NCBI GenBank assembly: GCA_003225295.1
Contig: QHYZ01000080.1
Span: 34,174 to 98,173, forward strand
Length of the DNA stretch: 64,000 bases
Reading direction: 5' to 3'
From: Acidobacteriota bacterium
Lineage (GTDB): Bacteria; Acidobacteriota; Terriglobia; Acidiferrales; UBA7541
A program made the position numbers and the translations under genes. Shown one piece after another: positions 24,683-34,310 of this stretch. Below the pieces are notes generated by a model. The model had not been told where the DNA came from. It saw nothing but the letters and a program-made list of their open reading frames with translations, and made no database searches. Positions within the stretch are counted from its first letter, which is position 1. Every line of letters begins with the position of its first letter.

Positions 24683-26053
24683 TTAGTGCGTCCGGACATC
24701 ACTTCCGGCGCTAAATACCTGGAATTCTCTGATATGCACTTCTGAGGAAGAGGCCAGGATGTTCAGCCGGATATGAGAAGCGGTTACGGGCCCGAAATGG
24801 TCGATTCGCTTGTGACCGATTGCGTTACCTTCAACAAGTGAGCTCCAATGCTTGCCCGTCCACGCCTCGATCCGGAAATGCTCCACGTGCTGCCCATCGT
24901 TCAGCCATTCCATGACCAACGCGTGGTCAAATGTTACTGGCTTGGCGAAATTGGCTTCGAGAACGGCTTGATGCGAGCCGGCTGGCGCCGACCAGAACGT
25001 CTCGGGATCGCCGTCTAGCGCCGCCTCGATCGCCCCTTGGCCGCGAATATGCTCGTTGGCTATCAGATTTCTTCCGTAGCGTGTGCGAATGGCTGCGCCA
25101 AATTCTTCTAGGCGCTTCACATCTGCATCGGGCAGCATCCCACGCCGGTCGGGAGACAGGCCTAACATCAACTGGCCGCCTCGGCCGATGGTTTCTTCAT
25201 AGCTTGACACCAGCTCCGCCACTGACTTGAGTGTGGCTTCATCGTTGGGGTGCCAGAACCAGTGGTTCTTGTGAAGCGGGGTGTCTGCTTCCACCGGCCG
25301 CCAGCGAAGATATCCGTGCCGGTCGAGCACGTTCCAGTTTTCGTAAGGGATAGTTCCATCCTCATTCCCAGCCCAGCGGATGTCTCCATATTCAAATAGA
25401 GCGGCGTCGGCGAATACCAGCGTGTTCGGCTGGGAGATGCGAAGATTATCGATAATGCGAGGAAAATTGTAGACGTGGCCTTCACTGCCAGCTCCGTCCA
25501 GCCAGAATTCCACCAGGTCCCCGTAGTTGGCGGTTAGTTCGGACAATTCCGCGATGTAGTAATCATCATACTTAGCGGAATTCTGGTATGACGGCTCGTG
25601 ACGGTCCCAAGGAGAAAGATAAACGCCGAATTTCAAATCGGACTTTCGGGCCGCATGTGACACTCGCCTCACCACATCGTCTTGCCCGTTCTCCCAGGGG
25701 CTGCTCTTCACGCTGTAGTCGGTTTGCCCCGTCGGCCATAGGCAGAAACCATCGTGGTGCTTCGCTACCAAGACCACATACTTCGCACCTGCGGCCTTGA
25801 TCGCCCGCATCCACTGCTCAGGATCAAACTGTGAGGGAGCAAATACTTTGGGACTGGCCGTACCGTCTCCCCACTCGCGATCCAAGAAGGTGTTTGTGCC
25901 GAAGTGGATGAGCACACCAAACTCGAGATCTTGCCAGGCCACTTGCTGAGGCGAGGGCTTGATATCCGTAAAGTTCTGCGCAAGCCCAGCCGATCCCGCA
26001 AGAATGAAGATGAGCATCACGGCAACCATGGGGATACGATTTGAAGCGCCCAT
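24683..26053 (-). CDS. Alpha-L-fucosidase, glycoside hydrolase family 29
   Basis: Secreted retaining fucosidase of about 456 aa. A signal peptide (about 1-26, ending GLAQ) precedes the catalytic barrel, with the family hallmarks LIHFGTNTF, KHHDGFCLWPT and VEFWLDGAG. D186 in the last is the predicted nucleophile. From about residue 335 the protein has a discoidin-like (F5/8 type C) region (DPETFWSAP and SHIRLNIL), which often binds sugar. GAGGG precedes the ATG. It removes terminal fucose from plant or microbial glycans. No sugar transporter is adjacent. Confidence 0.92.
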   Translation of the reverse strand: MGASNRIPMVAVMLIFILAGSAGLAQNFTDIKPSPQQVAWQDLEFGVLIHFGTNTFLDREWGDGTASPKVFAPSQFDPEQWMRAIKAAGAKYVVLVAKHHDGFCLWPTGQTDYSVKSSPWENGQDDVVRRVSHAARKSDLKFGVYLSPWDRHEPSYQNSAKYDDYYIAELSELTANYGDLVEFWLDGAGSEGHVYNFPRIIDNLRISQPNTLVFADAALFEYGDIRWAGNEDGTIPYENWNVLDRHGYLRWRPVEADTPLHKNHWFWHPNDEATLKSVAELVSSYEETIGRGGQLMLGLSPDRRGMLPDADVKRLEEFGAAIRTRYGRNLIANEHIRGQGAIEAALDGDPETFWSAPAGSHQAVLEANFAKPVTFDHALVMEWLNDGQHVEHFRIEAWTGKHWSSLVEGNAIGHKRIDHFGPVTASHIRLNILASSSEVHIREFQVFSAGSDVRTH

Positions 26054-26619
26054 TAAACCCTCACTTAACGCCAAAGTTCCCGCATACTGAGGGTGTCAGT
26101 TTTTCTCCTGGAATCGCCAGCTTCTGCCCTCCTACAAAGAACGCCAACTGGGCATGCTCGTTCGCAAAGACCCGTGAACCAAGATTTGCGGCCACCTGGC
26201 CGGCGATCCCCAGTGACGGCTTGGCGGCCTCGCAGCTGCCGTGAGACAGTGTGACTGCGCGCGTCCCCTAGCCACCGGCACGATTCATACGACCGAATGA
26301 GCGTAGACGCTGCCTATGCGCAACACCCTTCTCGCTAACTTCTTGGGACTTAGGCGCCGCCGATCCCCGGACATGCGCTCACGGCGGACATACCGCCTAC
26401 GACAACCAGCCCGAAAATCTAGTTCTGCTTACCTCCAGACGTATTTCCATCTTGGAACGCCCACGAGAAGGGTCATCAGTCTTTCATAGGTTCTTCTTAT
26501 CTACAGATATTCTATCAGCCGATCTAGCGACCGTCGTGCAAGTCCGTAGCCACACGGGGACCTTCCTTGACAGGATTTAGTCTGCGGTGTTAACTCCGGT
26601 TCTGCGAGGAGGCCCGCAC
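26054..26619. other. Intergenic region between divergent secreted-hydrolase genes
   Basis: About 570 bp with no supported gene. It should contain the promoters of the fucosidase (minus) and the S9 peptidase (plus), but I see no strong promoter pair. GAGGAGG just before 26620 is the ribosome site of the peptidase. Confidence 0.5.
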
Positions 26620-28686
26620 ATGAAGTTCAAGCCGCGCTTTTTGATGGGTTTCACAATTCTTGCTGTTCTCTTGCCTATGTTTCCGCCAATAATCGCGGCC
26701 CAAGAAACTGCGGCCCACAAACTCAGCGCCATGGACGAGTTCCAGCTGCAGCTTCCGACCGACCCGCAAATCTCACCCGACGGAAAGAAAATCGCCTACG
26801 TGCGCCGCTTCGCCGATCCCCTGACCGACAAGCGCTACTCGAATCTCTGGATCATTAATGCCGACGGAGCCGACCATCGCCCGCTAACCACGGGCAACCG
26901 CAGCGACGCTTCTCCGCGCTGGTCACCGGACGGCCTGCGACTCGCATACCTTTCCGATGCTGACGGCAAACAGCAGATCTACGTCCGCTGGATGGACACC
27001 GGCCAGACCGCGCGCATCACTAATCTCGAGCAGGCCCCCGATGCCATCGCATGGTCCCCCGATGGGAAAATGCTCTCCTTCTCATCTCTCGTTCCGGGCA
27101 AAGGTCCGCATATTGCCGATTTGCCCGCCCCGCCTTCTGGCGCGAAGTGGGCCGATGCTCCCACCGCCTACGATCGTTTGGTCTATCGCTTCAATGGCCT
27201 AGGCTATCTGAAGCCCGGCTACATGCAGATTTTTGTCGTCAACGCAGAAGGTGGCACGCCGCGGCAAGTCACGAACGGTGACTTCCCCAACGGCGGCAAT
27301 GAATTCGGTCCCTCGCGTGCCTCTTGGACCCCCGATGGCAAGTATTTGATCGTTTCCGTCAATCGCCATCCGGAATCCGATCACGAATACTTCGATGACG
27401 AAGTCTACGAATTCAGTGTCTCCGACGGTTCGGTGCGCCCGCTCACCAATCGCAAAGGACCGGATAATGCACCCGCCGTTTCTCCCAACGGAAAATTCAT
27501 CGCCTACACCGGCTACGATGATCGGTACCAGGGCCATCAAACCACCGAGCTTTACCTGATGAACCGCGATGGCACCGGCTCGCACTCCCTCTCCACTAAA
27601 CTCGACCGCGACGTCCAGGACCCGCAATGGGCACCCGACAGCACCGGCATCTACTTCCGCTTCGACGATCAAGGTGATTCCAAAGTTGGCTTCTATCTCG
27701 TCGACGGAACCTACAAGAAAATTGCCGATCACCTCGCCTCCACAACCGGGGCCGGCGGCAGCGGCACCTTCTCGCTGGCCCGCACGGGCATGATCGCCTT
27801 AACTTACGGTCGTCCCGACAATCCCGGCGATGTCGCCATCCTTAACAACGGCGCTATGAGAGTCCTGACTTCCCTCAATGAAGAACTCCTCACGCAGAAA
27901 AAGCCCGGTCACGTCGAAGAGATCTCGTTCGACTCCTCAAAGGACAAGCGCAAGATCCAGGGTTGGATCGTCCACCCTCCAGATTTCGATCCTGCCAAGA
28001 AGTATCCTCTTGTTCTGGAAATTCACGGCGGCCCCTTCGCCGACTATGGCGACCGTTTTGATCTCGAAAAACAGGTGCTGGCTTCCCGCGGCTACGTCGT
28101 GCTTTACACCAATCCGCGCGGCAGCACCAGCTATGGCGAAGAATTTTCAAACCTCATTCATCACGCCTATCCCGGCGACGATTTTTACGATCTGAACAGC
28201 GGGGTCGACGCGGTTATCGCCAAAGGCTACATCGACACGAACAATCTTTTTGTCACCGGTGGCAGTGGCGGCGGCGTTCTCACCTGCTGGACCATCGAGC
28301 ATACCGATCGTTTCCGGGCCGCGGCTTCGCTCTACCCGGTCATCAATTGGTACAGCTTCGCACTCACCTCCGACATCCCCTTCATTGCCAAATACTGGTT
28401 CTCCGGTCTTCCCTGGGACAACACCGATAATTACATGCAGCGCTCGCTCACCAATCTCGTCGCCAAAGTCAAGACGCCCACATTAGTCATGACCGGCGAG
28501 GCCGACTACCGCACACCCATCTCCGAAGCCGAACAGTTCTACGAGGCGCTCAAACTCCTGAATATTGATACCGTCCTGGTTCGCGTTCCCGAGGAACCCC
28601 ACGGCATCGGCCGCCGCCCCAGCCACCACATCGCCAAAATGCTGTATATTGCAGGGTGGTTCGAACAGCACAAAGCGAAGATGTAG
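26620..28686 (+). CDS. S9 family peptidase (prolyl oligopeptidase/dipeptidyl aminopeptidase type)
   Basis: Exported serine peptidase of 688 aa. The signal peptide covers about residues 1-28. An N-terminal beta-propeller of WD40-like PD40 units repeats SPDGKKIAYV-like and SPDGLRLAYLS-like blades. The C-terminal alpha/beta hydrolase domain starts near residue 430. The triad is visible: S549 in VTGGSGGGVL, D629 in MTGEADYRTP and H661 in EEPHGIGR. It would release dipeptides or cleave short peptides in the periplasm. GAGGAGG precedes this ATG; an upstream ATG in frame lacks such a site. Confidence 0.94.
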   Translation: MKFKPRFLMGFTILAVLLPMFPPIIAAQETAAHKLSAMDEFQLQLPTDPQISPDGKKIAYVRRFADPLTDKRYSNLWIINADGADHRPLTTGNRSDASPRWSPDGLRLAYLSDADGKQQIYVRWMDTGQTARITNLEQAPDAIAWSPDGKMLSFSSLVPGKGPHIADLPAPPSGAKWADAPTAYDRLVYRFNGLGYLKPGYMQIFVVNAEGGTPRQVTNGDFPNGGNEFGPSRASWTPDGKYLIVSVNRHPESDHEYFDDEVYEFSVSDGSVRPLTNRKGPDNAPAVSPNGKFIAYTGYDDRYQGHQTTELYLMNRDGTGSHSLSTKLDRDVQDPQWAPDSTGIYFRFDDQGDSKVGFYLVDGTYKKIADHLASTTGAGGSGTFSLARTGMIALTYGRPDNPGDVAILNNGAMRVLTSLNEELLTQKKPGHVEEISFDSSKDKRKIQGWIVHPPDFDPAKKYPLVLEIHGGPFADYGDRFDLEKQVLASRGYVVLYTNPRGSTSYGEEFSNLIHHAYPGDDFYDLNSGVDAVIAKGYIDTNNLFVTGGSGGGVLTCWTIEHTDRFRAAASLYPVINWYSFALTSDIPFIAKYWFSGLPWDNTDNYMQRSLTNLVAKVKTPTLVMTGEADYRTPISEAEQFYEALKLLNIDTVLVRVPEEPHGIGRRPSHHIAKMLYIAGWFEQHKAKM

Positions 28687-28814
28687 CCCCGGCGACAAGA
28701 GATGACGCACCGCAAGAGGCCGGGATTTATGCTCTATTTATCTTCGTCGCTCTATAGGTAATGCTCGGGTGCAGTCTCAAAGCAAGGGCTATTAAGCCAG
28801 AGAGAGAAACCATC

Positions 28815-29858
28815 ATGCGTAAGAGTTTCACGCTTCTTCGAATCGTCGGCTCACTCCCAGTGGCGATCCTCTTTTGTGCTGGATCATTCTCACGGGCGGC
28901 CACACCGTCGCCGGCCGCGAGCGGCTATCACGTCATCAAAACCGTCCCGGTCGGCGGCGAGGGCGGCTGGGACTACGTCTACGTGGACGGTGACGCCCGC
29001 CGCGTCTACATCTCACGCGGCACGCACGTCGTGGTTCTCGATGCGGACAGCTACGCCGTCGTTGGCGACATCCCCGACACCCACGGCGTCCATGGCATCG
29101 CTGTCGCTTCCGAAGTCGGACGCGGCTTCACCAGCAATGGCCGTTCGAACGATGTAACCATCTTCGACCTCCAGACGCTGAAATCCCTGGGCACCGTCAA
29201 GACAGACGCGAATCCCGACGCCATCATCTACGATTCCGTCAGCAAACGTGTCTTCACCTTCAACGGCCGCGGCAAGAACGCCACCGCAATCAGCGCCGCG
29301 GATGGCACGGTGGCTGGCACGATAGATCTGCGTGGAAAACCGGAATTCGCCGTCGCCGACGGCAAGGGCACGGTCTATGTGAACAACGAAGATACGTCCG
29401 AGCTTCATCATCTTGATGCGCAGAGCCTCAAGGAGCTCCACCACTGGCCGCTTGCGCCTTGCAAATCGCCTTCCGGTCTCTCCATGGACCTCGCCCACCG
29501 GCGACTGTTTTCCGTCTGCGACGATAAAGTGATGGCCGTGGTCAACGCCGATACTGGCAAGGTGGTGGCCACACCGGCTATCTGCGATGGCCCGGATGCC
29601 AGCGCCTTCGAGCCCTCGACGGGTTACGTGTTCGCTTCCTGCGGCGATGGCAACCTCACGGTCATCCACGAGGATTCGCCGGACAAGTACACGGTCGTTG
29701 AGAATGTAGCCACGAAGAAGTCCGCCCGCACCATGGGTCTAGACCTCAAGACGCACAACATCTTCCTCCCGGCCGCGGACTTCGATCCACCTGCTCCGGG
29801 TGAGCGACGCGGCAAAATGAAACCGGGCTCCTTCGTGATCGTGGTGGTCGGCAAGTAG
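28815..29858 (+). CDS. YncE-like beta-propeller protein with YVTN repeats
   Basis: Secreted protein of about 347 aa with a signal peptide (about 1-32, ending SRAA). Seven-bladed propeller units of the YVTN type follow, for example RRVYISRGTHVVVLDADSY, GTVYVNNEDTSELHHLDAQ and GYVFASCGDGNLTVIHED. Such proteins are periplasmic scaffolds, often near redox or metal systems; no catalytic function can be assigned. It lies 128 bp after the S9 peptidase in the same direction and may share its transcript. A hairpin follows its stop. Confidence 0.9.
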   Translation: MRKSFTLLRIVGSLPVAILFCAGSFSRAATPSPAASGYHVIKTVPVGGEGGWDYVYVDGDARRVYISRGTHVVVLDADSYAVVGDIPDTHGVHGIAVASEVGRGFTSNGRSNDVTIFDLQTLKSLGTVKTDANPDAIIYDSVSKRVFTFNGRGKNATAISAADGTVAGTIDLRGKPEFAVADGKGTVYVNNEDTSELHHLDAQSLKELHHWPLAPCKSPSGLSMDLAHRRLFSVCDDKVMAVVNADTGKVVATPAICDGPDASAFEPSTGYVFASCGDGNLTVIHEDSPDKYTVVENVATKKSARTMGLDLKTHNIFLPAADFDPPAPGERRGKMKPGSFVIVVVGK

Positions 29859-29903
29859 CCTGGAATCGCACGCGCGAGCGCGCCGCTGCGCTTTCTAAAA
29901 CAG

Positions 29904-29935
29904 AGCGTCCCGGTGAGCAGGCTCTCCGGGACGCT
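29904..29935. terminator. Strong GC-rich hairpin between convergent genes
   Basis: AGCGTCCCGG and CCGGGACGCT form a perfect 10-bp stem with a 12-base loop, 45 bp after the propeller gene stop and just before the end of the convergent gene. There is no U tract, so a bidirectional or Rho-assisted terminator is the likely reading. Confidence 0.6.
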
Positions 29936-29961
29936 TCTGGTCTGGGGGATTGAGGGAACCC

Positions 29962-30513
29962 TTAGCGCACCACACCGAGGTTATGCGCGCCGCACACAAA
30001 TGAAATGCTCGCGCCCGCCGTTTGTGGCAGCCACCAAATCTTCCGTACCCAGCCATGCTGGCTCACCATCATCCGCTTGCCCAAGTAGTCGATCACCGCC
30101 GGGCTCACCTGCGTAGCTGCATAAATGGCGTTGGAGTTTGCAAAGGGGCGCAGGAACGGATTGGCCTCCTGGCCGTAGCCGCCAACGACCGCCCGGTGCG
30201 TTGTCCAGGCGTCAAAGGCTGCGCCGCTGTGTCCCGCCAGCGCCAGTCCATACCAGACCTTCCTTTGTCGGGGCGTTTCGCGGGGCCCAGTAAACACCGG
30301 CTTCATCGGCAGAAAAGGCTGCGTCGCCAGATGCGGAGCGATCAGCTTCGGATCGGCTTTCACGTTGGGTTCTGGCGCGGGCGGCAGGGAGGCGACGAGA
30401 ACAGAATCGCTTGTCGCGCTGTCGGAAGCAACTGCGGAAGAATCGCTAACCACTTTGGCCGTGTCGTCCATGTGCGGGATGGAACAGATCAGGAGAAGCG
30501 CTGCAATGACCAT
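29962..30513 (-). CDS. Conserved hypothetical membrane-associated protein
   Basis: Protein of 183 aa, family not recognised. The N-terminus is hydrophobic (MVIAALLLICSIPH), then an Ala/Ser/Pro-rich linker. From about residue 95 there is a helical segment with small residues (YGLALAGHSGAAFDAWTTH), then GQEANPFLRPF and further hydrophobic stretches. The last third resembles the last two thirds of the 159-aa protein at 61567-62046, with a shared pattern of Asp-x2-(T/S)-T, Gly/Glu, Asn-x2-Ala, Tyr, His, Arg-x2-Trp and Gly...Asn. GAGGTG precedes the chosen ATG. Confidence 0.7.
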   Translation of the reverse strand: MVIAALLLICSIPHMDDTAKVVSDSSAVASDSATSDSVLVASLPPAPEPNVKADPKLIAPHLATQPFLPMKPVFTGPRETPRQRKVWYGLALAGHSGAAFDAWTTHRAVVGGYGQEANPFLRPFANSNAIYAATQVSPAVIDYLGKRMMVSQHGWVRKIWWLPQTAGASISFVCGAHNLGVVR

Positions 30514-30766
30514 TTGCCACCTCAGTATTGCCGGTGGGTGTTGCAAGTCCGTCCCCACTCGCGAGGAGATCACTTTATTGGTCAAAAGGTCAGGTAACAC
30601 TGGCCCGTTAGTCACATTTGAATTAGTACGCCCCGCTAGTCCTTCTGTTTGACTCTCTTCAAACGGCAGTACTAGGCCATAAAAGTGAAAATATTTTTAC
30701 ATTCTCGACCCTGCCGTGCCGCCCTCTCAAACGCCGCGCGGTGCGCCATGACTCTTGCCGCGACTC

Positions 30767-30775
30767 TGCTATAAT
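30767..30775 (+). promoter_or_regulatory. Extended -10 promoter of the deoxynucleoside kinase gene
   Basis: TGC-TATAAT is a perfect extended -10 element about 31 bp before the kinase ATG. No convincing -35 is seen, which extended -10 promoters do not need. Confidence 0.55.
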
Positions 30776-30806
30776 CGATCCCTGTCACCCTGGATCACAC
30801 GAAACG

Positions 30807-31499
30807 ATGCCTGGCGACAATTCCTCCGCAGCCAAGCGCGCTCGCGTTCCGCAGCGCAGTCTCGAGCCTCCCCGCTTCATGGTCATTGAAGGCCCCTTGC
30901 GCGTCGGCAAAACCACTCTCGCCCGCATCCTTGCCGAACGCCTCCACGCCCGCCGCATCTACGATTGCGAAGACAATCCCTTCCTCGCCGATTTCTACAA
31001 AGCCAAGCCAGGCTGCGCTCTTCGCGCGCAGATGTACTTCCTCATCGAGCGCCAGAAGCGCCTCCGCGAAGCCCTCGCGGTTGATGCTCCCGGCCCGGTC
31101 CTCTCCGATTTCCTCATGGAAAAGGACCGCATCTTCGCCAACCTCAATCTCGACGACGCCGAGCTCAAGCTCTACGAGCGTTACTACGAAGCCCTCACCG
31201 CGGACATCCCGGCTCCCGATCTGGTCATCTACCTCCAAGCCAAGCCCGAAGTCCTCCGCGCGCGCATCGCCAAAAAAGCCTCCCGCGACGAATCCCATAT
31301 CCCCCCCGAATACGTCGAGGAAGTTGCCCGCGCCTATGAACACTTCTTCTTCCGCTACGCTGCCTCCGACCTCCTGGTCATCAACACCTCCGACATTGAT
31401 TTCGTCGAGCGCAGCGCAGACCTCCAGCTCCTGCTTCGCCGCCTCCAAGAGCCCGTCAAAGGCACGCAATACTTTCTCCCTCTGGGCACCTCCGAATAG
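30807..31499 (+). CDS. Deoxynucleoside kinase
   Basis: P-loop nucleoside kinase of about 230 aa. The Walker A motif is EGPLRVGKTTLA. The nucleoside-binding and lid parts follow (YDCEDNPFLADFY, then RAQMYFLIERQKR, then VLSDFLMEKDRIFA), and the C-terminal part includes LVIYLQAKPEVL and ARIAKKASRDE. It salvages deoxynucleosides by 5'-phosphorylation; base specificity is not readable. The first 20 or so residues are basic and proline rich and precede the conserved domain, so the start may lie further downstream. A promoter with TATAAT lies in front. Confidence 0.88.
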   Translation: MPGDNSSAAKRARVPQRSLEPPRFMVIEGPLRVGKTTLARILAERLHARRIYDCEDNPFLADFYKAKPGCALRAQMYFLIERQKRLREALAVDAPGPVLSDFLMEKDRIFANLNLDDAELKLYERYYEALTADIPAPDLVIYLQAKPEVLRARIAKKASRDESHIPPEYVEEVARAYEHFFFRYAASDLLVINTSDIDFVERSADLQLLLRRLQEPVKGTQYFLPLGTSE

Positions 31500-31661
31500 A
31501 ATTCAAGTTGCGGCGCAGGCCTTCAGCCCAGCGGTTTTCTTCTTCTCTCTATTGGTTCGAGGGTTGGAGCTTTGGCGCGACCTGACAGCTTCGATGGGCT
31601 AGGGCAAAAGCGGCCTTGCGACCAGGGCTTTAGCCGCTAAGGAATTGCTTTTGAATTTCTT

Positions 31662-33206
31662 TCACCTCGTGTCGCCGCGCTGACGGGCCAGCTTGCTATG
31701 CGTTCGCCCGTACCCGAAATAAAGCACCATCCCAAGAATCAGCCACACAATCAGCCGCAGCCAAGTGCTCCCCGGAAGGCTCAGCATCAACAGCAGCGGG
31801 ATTCCCATCCCCAAGATGGGCACCACCGGAACGAGCGGCGTTTTGAACGCCCGCGGCAAATCCGGCCTGCGCACCCGCAAAATCCAAACGCCGCCGGAAA
31901 CGATCACGAAAGCAAGCAGCGTGCCGATGGAAGTGAGCTGGCTCAAAACGTTGATCGGCAGCACACTCGCAAATAGCGCAACGGCGAGGCCAACGATAAT
32001 CGAAGAAATCCACGGAGTGCGAAATCTCGGATGGACGCGTCCGGCCCACTCGGGTAGCAAGCCGTCGCGCGACATGGCATAGAAGACCCGCGATTGCCCC
32101 AGCAGCATCACCAGCATGGTGGTCGTTAGTCCCGCAAAAGTCCCCAGCATGACCACCAGACTGCCCCAGCGCACTCCCGTGGCCTGAATGCCCATGGCCA
32201 CGGGGGCCGCTGTATTCAGTTGCTTGTAGTTCACCACGCCCGTCAACATCCAGCCCAGCGCCAGGTACAAGGCCGTGCAAATGGCCAGCGATCCGAGAAT
32301 GCCGATGGGCATGTCGCGCTGCGGATTCTTGGCCTCCTGCGCCGCAGTCGAGACCGCGTCGAAGCCGATATAGGCAAAGAAAATCACTCCCGCGCCCCGC
32401 GCTATCCCCGACCAGCCGAACTGGCCGAACGCTCCAAGATTCGGCGGAATGAAGGGGTGCCAGTTCGCTGTGGAGACCCCTGGATGCCGCAAAAGAAACG
32501 CTGCCACCACCGCGATGAACGTGATTACAGTTCCGACTTTCACAAAAACGATTCCCGAATTGAAGTTCGCCGATTCGCGTACTCCGATCACCAGAATCGC
32601 GGTGATGATGGCGATGACCAGGCATGCCGGGAGGTCCAATATGCCCCGCGCGTGAGGCAGGGTGCCCGGATCGATACCCGCTTCTGCCAAAGCCGGCCCG
32701 GCGGTTGCAAGCGGGGACCACCGGCCATCGAAAAACACCACGAGCGCCCCTGGTGTCGCCGTGAGCTGCGGCGGAATATGAACATTCCAGCTCTGGAGCA
32801 AGGCATTTAGATTGCCGCTCCATCCCGCGGCAACCGTCGCCGCGCCGAACGCGTATTCCAAGATTAAGTCCCAGCCGATAATCCATGCGACGATTTCACC
32901 CAGCGTCGTGTACGCGTAGGTGTAGGCCGATCCCGCGATCGGAATCAGCGAAGCGAACTCCGCATAGCACAGTCCGGCAAACAAACAACCTGTCCCCGCC
33001 AGGACAAAGGAAAGCACAATCGCCGGGCCGGCGAAATTCGCCGCCACCGTTCCCGAGAGCACGAAAATCCCAGCGCCGATAATCGCGCCGATGCCCAGGG
33101 TAACCAGATTTACTGGGCCAAGAGCGCGCCGCAGTCCGCCCTCGCCTTCTTGCCGCGCCTCTTGCAGCAGCGCGTCGAGCGGCTTTGTGGCCAGTAGATT
33201 GGACAC
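31662..33206 (-). CDS. APC family amino acid permease (cationic amino acid transporter type)
   Basis: Inner-membrane transporter of about 514 aa with 12 to 14 hydrophobic segments. The APC signature VTLGIGAIIGAGIFVLSG opens the first segment, and FFAYIGFDAVSTAAQEAKNPQRDMPIGI is the conserved cytoplasmic-loop region of the CAT/YfnA group (given here as two neighbouring motifs, FFAYIGFDAV and EAKNPQRDMP). I chose a GTG (SNLLATKPLDALL) preceded by AAGGAG; an ATG 14 codons upstream has no ribosome site. It imports amino acids by proton symport. It stands alone. Confidence 0.9.
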   Translation of the reverse strand: MSNLLATKPLDALLQEARQEGEGGLRRALGPVNLVTLGIGAIIGAGIFVLSGTVAANFAGPAIVLSFVLAGTGCLFAGLCYAEFASLIPIAGSAYTYAYTTLGEIVAWIIGWDLILEYAFGAATVAAGWSGNLNALLQSWNVHIPPQLTATPGALVVFFDGRWSPLATAGPALAEAGIDPGTLPHARGILDLPACLVIAIITAILVIGVRESANFNSGIVFVKVGTVITFIAVVAAFLLRHPGVSTANWHPFIPPNLGAFGQFGWSGIARGAGVIFFAYIGFDAVSTAAQEAKNPQRDMPIGILGSLAICTALYLALGWMLTGVVNYKQLNTAAPVAMGIQATGVRWGSLVVMLGTFAGLTTTMLVMLLGQSRVFYAMSRDGLLPEWAGRVHPRFRTPWISSIIVGLAVALFASVLPINVLSQLTSIGTLLAFVIVSGGVWILRVRRPDLPRAFKTPLVPVVPILGMGIPLLLMLSLPGSTWLRLIVWLILGMVLYFGYGRTHSKLARQRGDTR

Positions 33207-33395
33207 TGAGTTGATTGCTCCTTGGCGACGGCCGCGCCGATACGGCACTTAGCTCCCGAGCTTCGTTCAGTGGAGCGTATTGTAGCCAAATTGACTGGTA
33301 CTTTACACCGCGGCTCGGTCTCGCCCGGCGCAACAGCGTAGTGAACCACTGCTGGTGAGAGCGCGGCGTGCGGAAGGTATCGCGGTTCTCTGTCG

Positions 33396-33878
33396 CTACG
33401 TGCCCCTTTGACGGCTCAGTCCGGTCAGAACGCGAAGCTCGCCCACAATTAACATGTCGATGTTTACAGGCTGTTCGTTTCGAACCAAATGAACGTTCCG
33501 ATCGGCCCGATCAGAGCCTGTTCGGTATCCCTGGATGTGAAGTATCACGTCTTTTTCATGTTCGAGCCGCCCGGCGTTCTTCACGGTGATCAAAAGCTTC
33601 TTGGAATCGTAGTGCACGGTCATCTGTTTCGATCTGGCTGAGCACCAAACGCGGAGATCTCCCATCGCCGTTTCCTTGCACGTAAGGGTCTCTTCTTGCG
33701 TCACGGCGTTCCACTCACGGCATTTCTCGAAAATAGCATCTTTAACACCCTTCCAAACCAGGGGAGAGCCCGCGACAGCCATGGCCATATTATGTTTCTC
33801 TTCGTATATCTGCTCTTCTTCCGTGAGCTTGGCGGCCAGGTATTCCTGCGCTGCCTGTTTTGTGCTCTCATCTCTCAT
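33396..33878 (-). CDS. Hypothetical protein
   Basis: Protein of 160 aa that I do not recognise. The first 30 residues are charged and helical (EEEQIYEEKHNMAMA). The middle has two Cys in KCREWNAV and LTCKETAMG, then a stretch that reads as beta strands (QMTVHYDSKKLLITVKN). No signal or membrane segment is seen, so it is probably cytosolic. GGGAGACGG lies before the ATG. No functional context: the permease upstream is a separate unit 190 bp away. Confidence 0.6.
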   Translation of the reverse strand: MRDESTKQAAQEYLAAKLTEEEQIYEEKHNMAMAVAGSPLVWKGVKDAIFEKCREWNAVTQEETLTCKETAMGDLRVWCSARSKQMTVHYDSKKLLITVKNAGRLEHEKDVILHIQGYRTGSDRADRNVHLVRNEQPVNIDMLIVGELRVLTGLSRQRGT

Positions 33879-34310
33879 CGGCCCGTCTCCCGGTGAACTA
33901 TTTTACGCCACATCGAATAGCAAACCCTTGGTGATTTGGCGAGCGGAGGCGAGCGGAAGGTCTTGTTCCTGCCACTTAGCGCCGCCAAATGAAGAACCCG
34001 AGTTCGAGCTCCGCCCGCGCAGCACGGGCACCCGCAAGATCTATTTAGAGACCAAGCATTTTAGCGTAAATGGTCGGTGACCCCATGGTGAGCGCAAGCC
34101 CCGGCGTTCTGGGCGGGGTAAGCGATTGCCTTTCTTTTCGGCATGGTATATCCAGGCGCACTTCGATTCTAGTCCGGGGCCATTGTGCCGTGGAGCGTTA
34201 TGAGCGGCTCAGAAAAACGGCGGGGCTCCCACCTTTCTTGGGTGGAAGCCACGCCGCAAGTGATTCGCCGAATCGAGAATTTCCCGATTCAACTGTGGAG
34301 CAAGTTTCGC
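33879..34310. other. Non-coding stretch
   Basis: No supported gene. A short direct repeat GAGCGGA (33940-33957) is the only feature seen. Confidence 0.4.

Noticed and set aside
31696..32886. 396-codon minus-strand frame rich in His, Gly and Arg
   Set aside because: Alternate frame inside the APC permease gene, whose own frame shows membrane segments and family motifs.
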